A stretch of DNA of 64,000 nt, taken from positions 8,928,001-8,992,000 of the forward strand of contig OX344757.2 in assembly GCA_947034885.2 (NCBI GenBank). The letters are read 5' to 3'. Shown here one piece after another: positions 10,962 to 20,788 of the stretch; the first letter of the stretch is position 1; each line of letters opens with the position of its first letter. The position numbers and the translations under genes were made by a program. A model generated the notes under the pieces. The model had not been told where the DNA came from. It saw only the letters and a program-made list of their open reading frames with translations, and did not search any database. This DNA comes from Thuidium tamariscinum (Eukaryota; Streptophyta; Bryopsida; Hypnales; Thuidiaceae).

Positions 10962-11698
10962 TTAACTACTAAAGGACCAAATTGCGTTTTTTGATAACAT
11001 GGCAATTTTGGGTAGCTCATTATAAATGGAGTTTTTATTTTTTTCTATGAATTTTTCACACAACATGTGTCTAAGGAGTAGCTTTAAGGCCCGACAATTT
11101 TCATAACTTATGACTATATGGTGAAATTTTTATTGCATGATATGTGATTTTCTTTAATCTTTGGGCAACTTGCGCAACTCAAAAAACTTCCTTAAAAAAC
11201 ACTTTGAAAAAATAAAAAAGTGAGATTGGTTTATAGAATTTATATCTTTGTCGAAAGCTTTGAATCATTCCATTTTGATTGATGAGATGAAAGTTGTGAG
11301 GAGTTTTAGTTTGGGGTAGTTTGTAGTTAGTTATAGAATCTCTATTCTACAAAAAAAGTTTGAAATTCTTTTTTAAATTCAATTTTTAATATTTCTGAAA
11401 AAGATTAAAATGTTTGGTGAAGATTGTTTATTACAATATTGCAACCATTGGGATTGTCATTTTTCATTTCCATAAATAAATTGTTTACAAGTTAGTATTT
11501 TGGATCATTTTCTATTCCTTTCTACTCACTCTTTTTTTCCTATATGTTGTACAATTCCAAATGGTTTGAAATTTTTTTAGCATCCTACACTTACACATGT
11601 CAAATTCTTTAAAAAAAATTGCACTTGTATCAGAATTTACACTTTTGGAGCATTTTTGATAAAATATATATATATAGTCAAAATCCTTTAGCCATTAA
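10962..11698 (+). mobile_element. Family C element, copy 1 (internally shortened)
   Basis: It starts TTAACTACTAAAGGACCAAA and ends near CCTTTAGCCATTAA, with the family C interior (CATGGCAATTTTGGGTAGCT, then AGATGAAAGTTGTGAGGAG). It is 737 bp long against 933 bp for better copies, the loss being in the right half. Both ends have drifted from the CCCC consensus, so it is old. No coding frame. Confidence 0.7.
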
Positions 11699-13387
11699 AT
11701 AATTTAAAATGACAGAGCTCCCGACATTTTCAAACTATGCTCAAAAATCATACTTTGCACATAGATCTTGGATGTTTAAATAAAATTAAGTTCCTAAGCT
11801 AGAGATTTTGCATAGATCCAAGGAATGGATTATTCTTTCTTGAATGCATATATTGTTCGTACTATGACTAAAAATACAACTTATCCCTCATGGTTTCTTA
11901 ACACTTTTTAGAATTTTAGAATTTTTTTTTTTTTCCAAAAATTCAAAATTTCAACCAAATAGGGGGAGTTTGTAGTTTCTAGACAACACATAGAACACGC
12001 AATGGAACAATCCTATAATGGGCTTCTCTTGCCTTCAAATTCCTTCTAATATATAAGGTTGAAGCACCAATAGTCCATCATTTAAGTAGTTATATAACAA
12101 ATTGTGGGGAATATGAGATGGTAGAAATTTTTGCCATGTAGAAAGATAGAAAATGTAGGGATAGCTAAATTTTCATCATATTAATCCCAAAATTGAAATT
12201 ACTATGAATTTTGGAAATCAAAAAGTGCATTCCTCCAATACCCAAAGTCTATAGTCCTCTAATTTGAATTCTCCTATAACTACCTTCCACTCAACTCTTT
12301 TATTCACTACTACAAGACATGTGTCATTCCCTTTAATAGTTCCAACCTCAAAAAGGACTAAGAAAACACATTCTAAACTTTGGTTGGATATCACTCTATC
12401 CCTTGGTTGGAATTATTGCACTCATAGAAGTTAGTTATTGGATGTGGTTGACAATTGGTGCTTCTATATTGAATAGGGGTTTTCACCCCTAAAGTCCCAT
12501 TGTCTCCTTGGGGGATAAAATGGATTTTGGATAGGTCTTTATAGTCCATTATTTATCAAGTTTTTTTGAAGCTTTTTGTAAATATAGGAAAAAACATAAG
12601 ATTTGTGGGATTATAATTTTCATTTTAATTGATGCTAGAGAACAAGAGTTATGGCACAAAAGTCTTTTTTTGGATGTAGTAGGCATAAACTTCTTCACAC
12701 ATACACCCAAAAGAAATTTTAATTTATAAAAATTAGTTTCTTGTAGATTGTAATTTTATATACATAAGAAGCTTTGAACTATTCCATTTGAATTTGTCAT
12801 GTGAAAGTTATAGACAATCTTGTTTTTTGGGTAGTTACAATACCTTCGTGAAGAAATAACTTACAAATTTCATTTCTAAATGCATTTTCACAATTTAAAA
12901 AATAAATTCTTAGACATAGTTAAGTATATTTGGTAGAACAATCTTACCATTGAAATTGTTGTATTTCAATCTCATCTTAGAGTTATTAATGATTTAGTTT
13001 TTTATTCAATCTTTGACCTACTTCTATTTAACGATTTTAAAAAAATTGAAAATCAAGTGGGTTTTTTTTGGTAAATTTTATCCTAGACATTTGACTTGAT
13101 GTCTTCAACACAAAAAAATTAAATTTAAAGAGTCTAGTGCAAAAAATTTCCACAAATGAAATTGCAAGCTAGAGTTTTAAAATGCTTTTATTTTTCTAAC
13201 TTTGAATGCTAATATCTTTGAATCCATAGGGTCAAACTTTGTGAAATTCCTACTACATGACCTCAAACAAGTGAAGTGTAAGATCTTAAAATTAGATTTT
13301 GAAACAAAAAAAATTCCTTTCTTGGATGAAGGTAGCAAGAATGGTAGTTTTGAGTCATTTTTGACAAGAAAATGGCCTTGGGATTGT
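11699..13387. other. AT-rich stretch with diverged repeats
   Basis: CATAGATCCAAGGAATGG and TTCTTGAATGCATATATTGT near 11812-11855 recur at about 52348-52392, so this is an interspersed repeat. A phrase around 12300-12480 (GACATGTGTCATTCCC, CAACCTCAAAAA) recurs in altered form at 29690-29820. Segment 12600-13380 has family C-like words but no clear ends. No gene was found. Confidence 0.45.
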
Positions 13388-13871
13388 CATTGTTGCTAGT
13401 ATGTGAGCATAGAAAGTCTAAGCCTATGAACGTAGAATTCTATACACCTACAGTGTACATGTCTATATTATAGACACATCAATGGTTATAGTATATTTAT
13501 GTTTTAAACATCTATATTATAGGTGTTTATGTTACACGGTTGCTAGTATGTGAGTATAGAAGTGTGAGCTTATGAGCCTCAAAGATGATGCACCTATGGA
13601 ATAGGTGCTTATACTATAGAAACCTTCTATAATAAGAATATATTTATATTATAGGTACCTATATTATAGGTATTTTTACTATAAACACCTTTAAAGGTGG
13701 TAGCATACCTACTTACATACATATTAGAAGCTCACAAGCTCGCATATTCATACTCACACACTAGCATCATTGGTTTATGTTATAATCACCTTCAATGAGT
13801 AGGATACTTACTTATACTTAAGCTCAAGGCTCACAAGCTCAGACTTCTATGCTCACATACTAGCATCGTTG
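13388..13871 (+). mobile_element. Family A element, outer copy
   Basis: It begins CATTGTTGCTAGTATGTGAG and ends ...CTCACATACTAGCATCGTTG, the family A inverted ends. Its interior is a palindromic AT tract of CTATATTATAGGTGT-like words. It is split by a second family A copy at 13535-13772; without that and one duplicated site it is about 236 bp, the family length. No gene. Confidence 0.75.
13535..13772 (+). mobile_element. Family A element, 238 bp, nested in another A copy
   Basis: The ends are CACGGTTGCTAGTATGTGAG and the complement of CAATGATGCTAGTGTGTGAG. An exact 10-bp duplication GTTTATGTTA flanks it (13525-13534 and 13773-13782). Ten-base duplications are usual for Mutator-like elements, so it may be a MULE-derived MITE, although CA...TG termini are not the common MULE ends. 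The interior is rich in palindromes such as ATAGGTACCTATATTATAGG. Confidence 0.85.
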
Positions 13872-15137
13872 TTGAGACTGAAGGGACAAAGGAGACCCAT
13901 ACTAACTAACCAATTGTATAAATATCTATTTTTGTTGTACATTGATAGCTAATGAAGTGAATGAGGGTTGTACATCATGTTTCAAACATCTAGAGTTTTC
14001 AAAGATACATTCTTTTAGTTTTTTTGTCCCCTCAACCCCCCTAAGCTTATTTAGTGTACCTTAGTTGTGGCGCATGGAGACTCCCAGTAGAAAAGTTGGA
14101 CCAGACTGTTTTGGTGTTATTTTGACACCAAAGGTTGCATTTTGACAACATATGCCTGTGCTATTTTCTCCATACTCAGTTGATAAGGGAGAAACACCCA
14201 TTTCCATCCCTGTACCTATTCTTGGTCACTAGAGTGTCACTAAATCTGTCCATAAGCATTCATTAAAGTGTCCGACAAATGTTTAAATCTAATTTGCTGA
14301 CACAGTTGTAAGACACATGTATAGTTTTCATTCATTGACAGATGATTTTAGCAAGTGTTTAGTTCAAGGTACACCTATAGGATGGTTCCAGTGGTCTAGG
14401 GAGCCAACACTTTGGAAATTTATAGAAATTACATACTAATTCCGAAAATTTTAATTTTTTTTTTAATATTCATGTTTTTCACTCGCTAATACTAGAAAAA
14501 TATCAATTTTAGAAAAACATGCCTCCAACTATGCTGAATTCCTTAAATGGACGGTTTTGGATGTTTTGCCCTTATGGAGGTTGGCACTAAACTTACTTGA
14601 TTGCATTTCAATGCACCATCACAGCACCATATTCACATGCCTTGAAATTCCTGATGCCCCTTGCCTTGCCATGGACCACTGGCCAGGTGCACTTGTTTTC
14701 GACGCCCCCTCTCCAGTGGTTACATTCAACATGCTCAAGCTGGACTGCCATGCAAACAAAGAGGACCACCTGGAGCCGTGTGCCATGCCGTGCCTATCCA
14801 GGCAAGCCGCTTTTGTTTTGGTTTCCTTCTTTTTTTTGGTTTCTTTTTGGAAAATTTATTCTATTCTGGACAGAACTGCACTTCCTGTCAGGTTCTGCAG
14901 TTGTTGTGCTGCCAATTCTTCTGTCCACTTGCCACTTAAGTCAGTTGTTATTGCATCTGCCAAAGAAGATGATTATTGAATTTGTCATTGTCTTTTTTGT
15001 ATTTGTCATTAGTCATCTACATTCTACCTTCCTAGAAACTTAACTCAACTGCTGTGGTTGTAAGGTAGTTTGCTCTAAAAGAGATCATGACACAAGGGTA
15101 CATTTTGGTTTCTGCAATGTACTAGTGGTGTATAGTT
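13872..15137. other. Intergenic stretch
   Basis: Overlapping frames at 14557-15043 yield peptides of 90-148 residues in all three plus frames. This is a composition effect and none shows a known domain. Nothing else is supported. Confidence 0.4.
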
Positions 15138-15340
15138 CAGCAGGTGGTCGCTTTTAGTGACCACCGCATTTTGAACTTTTAAAAATTCATAACTAATCCT
15201 TCACAGGTCCAAAAAAGATGAAACAACTTCGGTTCAATGTCAATTCCATTTTCCTTCTTATAAAAATTTACTGAAAATTGATTCAAGGAGTTTAGCCTCC
15301 CCCCAACTCTTACATGGTTGCTTTTAGAGCATACTACCTA
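15138..15340. mobile_element. MITE with AGGTRG ends, copy 1
   Basis: CAGGTGGTCGCTTTTAGTGA on the left is answered on the right by the complement AGGTAGTATGCTCTAAAAGC. The body (AAAATTCATAACTAATC, GATGAAACAACTT) matches the element at 27838-28049. The TA flank is not preserved here. Confidence 0.5.
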
Positions 15341-16330
15341 TTTTATTCTTGCTATGAAATTCTACTTCGTTTGTGTCCTAAAAAACTATTAAAACTTACC
15401 CCAATTGTAAAGTCTACCTGCCGTGCACTGGCACTCAGGAAGGTAATGACTAATGACGGACTTGGTGAGCGAGCCAAGAGAAGTATTGTAAGTTACTTTA
15501 ATTGTGTTTGGCAGGTCTGAAGAATTTACCGTAACGTACTGGCAAATAAGAATGTCCGTCTCCGCAGCCTTTCGCCTGCTCCAACAGACTGAGTTCTATT
15601 CCGTGTTGCAGACAGACAGACTAGAGCGCTTGGGACTTGGGTAAGGTAGCTACGGCGCCAGATCTGATCAATTTGTTTGCCAACTTTATGTTCAATTCAT
15701 GGCTGGCAAACGCTCCCTTTTCTAGTTTTCTCAACCATTGACCAAAGCTTCCTGCATGGAAGTGTACTGAAAAACATTCAATAGTTTTTTAGTGGATTTG
15801 GGGAATAGAGAATTTGCTGCTTCGGCCTGCTTGGGGAGGCTCAAGCTTAGTAGTACTCCTTGTGCTTACAGCGAGGGAGTCCGTGCTTATTGAAAATTAA
15901 TAAGAAGTCCGAACAATCCGTCCTGTACTGGGGGTGCAATTCAGTACACTACTTTTTTAATGTAAATAATTGCACCTGAAAGCACACCAGGGTCATAACT
16001 TACCAGAGTGGATTTCCTTGACACACTCATCCACAGACTTGGGTCTCCTCTCATCATACTGTAAGTTAGCAAGCTGTATACTATCAAAACAAAGTTGTTT
16101 AATGTTTTGTTTTTTTGTTTTTGTTTTTCGACACTAGGTTTTGGGGGAGTTTTGACACGGATTTGTTTAATGTTTCATTGCAATCTGGATCAGCAATAAG
16201 ATAGGTTACTGCAGGCAGACCCAAACCTTCAGTCTATCTTATCTCCTAAGAAGTTCCTGGATGCACCTTGGTCAAAGTCAATTGCGATTTTCAAAATATT
16301 CATTTACTTGCTGTGTGTTGTTCAGCGATC
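15341..16330. other. Intergenic stretch of average GC content
   Basis: No domain, strong inverted repeat or known motif was found. It may contain unrecognised gene or repeat fragments. Confidence 0.35.
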
Positions 16331-16335
16331 ACATA

Positions 16336-16775
16336 AGAGCATACATGGCCAGAGCCTCAAACTCGGCATTTGGCCGTGTGGAGTCCAAGAAACTTCCCCA
16401 CGGCACGCAAGAAGAGGCTCAAAATCTGTCCGAGCCCGGCCAAAATTGAAGAAGAAACGGCCAAATGGTGAACACTGATCGTGGCTCTCCACGCGATTTG
16501 GCACAATTCTCAAGTTACAAATCCATTAATTCAACACAATTCTCCCCAAAGATACACTTTTATATTCAAAAAGTGAATGGGGCCCGGACTTCATTGATGG
16601 AGGATACTTGAATCCGGGGGGAGATTCTTTGTGTTGCAATAAAATAAGGAAAAGTGACTGGGCCCTGTCTTCCCATTCCGTGTTGCCCGTGGAGCTTTTT
16701 TTGGAAACACGCCCCGGCCTCTTTGGATCAGAGCTGAATTGCTGATACTGAGTCCCCCAAGTCGTGGGGATACTC
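16336..16775. mobile_element. PIF/Harbinger-like MITE of family P, diverged copy
   Basis: The left end reads TAAGAGCATACATGG and the right end CGTGGGGATACTCTAA, diverged versions of the family P ends. It shares GGCC-rich words with the next element and abuts it, sharing the central TAA. Plus- and minus-strand frames across it are not genes. Confidence 0.55.
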
Positions 16776-16778
16776 TAA

Positions 16779-17169
16779 GAGCATCCCCACGCCTGGCTCG
16801 GGCAAATGGCCCGGCTAGGGACTACTTGCCGAGCCATTAAGGAAGCCTGGGCCCGGCTAAAAAAATTTGCCCCACCCCAACACAGCCAACAAGGCGGGGA
16901 AGCAAGTTATTTCGGACTTCGAGGTGCCACCTCATGGTTGATGCCGAGAATCAATTCTTCTAAACTCCAAAAGTACCTCGAATACAGGAATGAAATCTAA
17001 AATAATTGAACACTGAGACCAACCACACACTCGGCACTTGGCTGTGCCATTCTCAAATTTGGCCGGGCCCGGCCTTATTTGTGGCTTTGTCGAGTGTGTC
17101 ATGGGGCAATTTCTTCGACCAGCTACTTACCCAGTTTGCGCCGAATTTTGAGTGGCCGTGGGGATGCTC
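16779..17169. mobile_element. PIF/Harbinger-like MITE of family P, 391 bp
   Basis: GAGCATCCCCACG at the left is exactly inverted as CGTGGGGATGCTC at the right. TAA flanks both sides (16776-16778 and 17170-17172). It is strikingly GC-rich (GGCCGGGCCCGGCC) compared with its surroundings. Related copies lie at 36485-36916, 52612-53468 and (right end only) 24737. No coding capacity. Confidence 0.85.
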
Positions 17170-17172
17170 TAA

Positions 17173-18099
17173 GTGGCTAAAATTCGCCAGAATTTTACTG
17201 AAAAATTCTTGCGCTAAATGCACATGGTGGGATTTCTAAAAGAAACGAAGATTCTAGCAATTTTGCAATTGTGATGAACAGAAGCTCGCAAATACAGCTT
17301 CTCATCCAAATTTGTTGTCGCAGTCATCCGCCACGTTACGTGACACATGTTTGCCCAAAGTGAATCAGAGCCATCGATCTTGAGCAATTCCAACTGCATC
17401 GCGACCACCCATTTTGCAGGTGAAATTAGGGCTGTAGCTGCAGCCTGGGATCCCTGATTAGTAGCTTCATCTCGGCCACTTCTGTAATTTTAGCAGTTGC
17501 ATGCAACTGCAGTGCTACTATGTTATTGTTACTATTTCCATTTTTTTTTGTTGGAGTTGCTTTGTGCAATCTGTGGCGTTGCTTGGTTTTGGGATTGTTG
17601 CTTTGAGTTTGAAACTATAAGATGAGGGATTTGAGGGGGAAGTCATCATTAACTCCTGATGCTTTGTTCAAAAAATGGATCTTTGGTGCTTTGAATGTGA
17701 TCGTGACTGGAGTTCCATCGTTTGCAATCGCAAGCGCCAATTTCTGATGTTGTGAAGATTTGGAGACATTGGTCTAGTAGTCTCTTGCATTCACTGCATT
17801 CTAAAAAATCAACGCTTTGATTACATTGCTGATCAATTTTTTGGAATTGTTGCTTCACTGATCGATGAATGTTGGCGTGGCTTCTTCCTTAAAAAAACCT
17901 GCTTCCGATCTCTCAAAGCACATCTCACAAACTCACGGTGCATGCTTTCTATTGCCCCCTGCATTTCATCTTCAATTTGTTGCCGTTTTCCTTGATTCGT
18001 CAATTTTCTTCTGTGGATTACGATATTGTTGCCGGACTCGTTCTTTGCTTTTGTTGTAGGGTGCGTGTGTTGGTGAATTGGGGTCTACATTCCAATCCG
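17173..18099. other. Leader region before the hAT relic
   Basis: It holds no recognisable domain. Because the reading frame at 18100 is the N-terminal part of a transposase, part of this stretch may be the element's terminus and 5' leader. I could not find a terminal repeat. Confidence 0.3.
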
Positions 18100-18885
18100 A
18101 TGGCGCCTCGTCTAAAACTGCCTGATAAATTTAGAGTGAAGACCTTCTGCTCTAGCCGCAATAGTCGAGGGCTTGGTGATTTGTTGCCAACAATAGAGGC
18201 TGGTGTTGTCGATGTCGCGCCGATCGATCCACCACTTGTGATCGACCTCACTTTGAACCTTGATGACATTACACACATCTCAGTCATGCAACTTTCCGAT
18301 TCTGTGGTTGTTCCTATGAATTGGCCAAGCCCATCGGAAGAACGGTGGTGTCACCTGATGGACGCAAAGATACTATTGTCTTATCTGCTTGGGGGGGGAG
18401 AGTGGACGCAAATGCAGCTGCTTACGCCTCGAAAAGGAAGAAGGTCGTTGCGAGCACGATTACATGGAGGTGGTAGGCCGTGTGGGCTTGTAAGTATACA
18501 TGGGTTGAGGGGGAGTTCGATTCGAATGGCGACTTGATCAGAGTCGTTTGCCAATGTTGCAGTGCGATCAACAGTAGGCAAAAGGTGATCGTGTCGAAGG
18601 GAGATAACTTGGAGAAGCATGAAGGAAAGAGGACATGTGTTGAGGATAGGGTGCCGTTTCCTGATCTCAAGAAGGGTGATACTTTCACCAAACTTGACTA
18701 CAAACACTTGTAGAATTGCAAGCTCTGGGCTGGACGCAAACGAGGTGGGAGCGTGGCTGACTAACTCATCGCTGGCTTGGAGGGTGAATCTAAAAGAAAG
18801 GGAGTACAATTTTCTACCTTATTTCAAGTTCGTCATCATGGTCGTCCAATGTGTGATATTTGGCAAATGTGGTTTGGCTTCTAAA
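18100..18885 (+). pseudogene. hAT transposase relic, N-terminal zinc-finger part
   Basis: From ATG 18100 the frame reads MAPRLKLPDKFRVKTF. At a run of eight G near 18391-18398 it must shift frame to continue as ANAAAYASKRKKVVAST, which contains a basic nuclear-localisation-like KRKK. A stop follows near 18472. The same frame then gives WACKYTWVEGEFDSNG, RVVCQCC and SKGDNLEKHEGKRTC, a C-x2-C...H-x4-C arrangement like the BED/TTF-type finger at the start of plant ZMYM/ZNF862-like hAT transposases. Another shift leads to TLFQVRHHGRPMCD near 18811-18860, also family-like. The catalytic part is missing. It is the same broad family as the minus-strand relic at 45-52 kb. Confidence 0.65.
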
Positions 18886-18899
18886 GGTACTTGATATGT

Positions 18900-19528
18900 G
18901 AGTACAAAAAGGAAAATGGGAAAGCTTTTTATACAAGTAGGGAGATGGAAGGCATGACAAACCATATGGGATATCTAAAATGCAGAAATTGTATTAGAAA
19001 TATTATTTTAGACCTCATTTACATATAGTAGATCAACTTTTTTTAAGAAACTTTGAACTTAAAAAGTTGACAAATCTATTGTACTTGTAGCTCTAAAAAT
19101 TAGTTTTAGATTTTAGCCTTCAAATCAAAATTTGAGAGCATTTTTGTTTACATTTCCAATCTTTTTTTCCAGTATAGTAGTATAAAAGACGTGACAGAGT
19201 CATTTTCGTGTTGAAACCGCAATGCATTACTGTAATGCAACTTCCATACATGTGACTAAACATAGTCACATAGAAGTCATTGTTGATCCTATTGAATTAA
19301 TATCATAGAACTTTGGTATTAGGAAAGTTGATTCAGTTACATGTATCACCTAGGCTCTGAAGAAAGGCTTCTTTATGAAATTCTATGCATATAGAAGAAA
19401 TGAAAGTATATGATTTCTTGGCCAAAATTATATGTTAAGCACATAAATGTGCAAAAAAATGTCATTTACTAGTCACAATTTACTTAAAACCCTTGATCAT
19501 TGTTGAAAAGTCATTTGGCCTTGAGGGA
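18900..19528. other. AT-rich stretch without a gene
   Basis: Nothing with recognisable structure was found between the hAT relic and the next family C element. Confidence 0.4.
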
Positions 19529-20461
19529 TTAACCCCTAGGTAAAGATTTTTGACTATGTTTTCACCAAAACCGCTCCAAAATTGTCATTTCTAGGACAAC
19601 TACCAAATTTTTGAAAGAAAACATTTTTAGAATAATATAACCAAAGGATCTTTTAGTGCACTTGTTGAAAAGATGTAGAAAAAATTTCAGAAAGTTTTGC
19701 TATGTAGGTTGTAAGATATTAGTGTTTGGAGTTACAAAAATCTTTTTTTACCACTGCAAAAATTTGGGCAGCTGCACTTCAAAAGGCCACATTTGTATGA
19801 GAAAATGTTCAAAATGGTTGTTATCCTTTGGATTCATTCTTCAATTCAAGTTGGCTACATGCTTGAAAATTTTCAAATAATTGGAAATTGTATAGTATGT
19901 ACCAAAAAAATAGTAGTAGAAAGAAGTAGAGAATGATTCAAAATACTAAATTGTTAACAGTTTATTTATTGAATTGAAAAATGCCAATCTAATGGTTCAA
20001 ATGTTGTAATAAACAATCTACACCCAATTTTTGTTTGTTTTTTCAAAAATATTGGAAATTGAGTAAAATAAAGGACTTCAAAGTTTATTTTGGAGTAGAG
20101 AATCCATAACTATCCACAAACTAATATTCTTCATAACTGTTGACTCATTAATCCAAATGGAATGATTCAAAGCTTTTCAAGTATATATAAATCTATGAAA
20201 CAAATTTCAAATTTTGGTTTTCCAAGAAAGTAATTTTTTCTAATCCACCCGAATTGCCCGAGTTGGGAAACAAACAACATATCATGCGATAACTTTTCAA
20301 CCATGTAGTCAAAAGTCATGAAAATTGTTGAGCTCTAAAGATACTCCTTGTCCTCACCTTCTATTAAAATTTGGTTTCAAAACATGGAAATCTCTAGTCA
20401 CACATACCTGTCCAAAATCGCTATGTTGCCAAAGAAGGCACTTTGGTCCCTTAGGGGTTAA
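19529..20461 (-). mobile_element. Family C element, copy 2, 933 bp
   Basis: TTAACCCC at 19529 and GGGGTTAA at 20461 bound it. Read on the minus strand it starts TTAACCCCTAAGGGACCAAA and continues through GGCAACATAGCGATTTTGG to GTCAAAAATCTTTACC. It has the same length as copy 3 although it is inverted and about 460 bp away. A 74-residue frame across 19656-19880 has a counterpart in copy 3 only because the DNA is alike; it is broken there. Confidence 0.88.
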
Positions 20462-20788
20462 ATTATGTACTTCACATTAGAAAAAAATTTAGCCTTTAAA
20501 AGGGACTCTTTTTCTTTGAAGAATTCCCCTCAACAAAATTTCTAGGCTCCCAACCCCTTTGGAGAACAATAGTCACTAGTCATCAATGATGGCTAGTGAC
20601 CCTATTAAAATAGTAATAAAAAATTAATGTTTTTTCTTAAAAAGGTCAAAACTTTTAAATTTTACTAGTAAAAAATACGAAGTATTAATTATTAAATAGT
20701 ATTAAAATCATTTTAAAATAATAATGAAAATAATAAAATAATAATAATCTTGGAAACAACATCTTTATATGGTTACATTGATTCCACA

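Noticed and set aside
14557..15043. Three overlapping plus-strand frames of 92-148 codons
   Set aside because: Openness in all three frames reflects composition. No domain, splice logic or conserved copy supports a gene.
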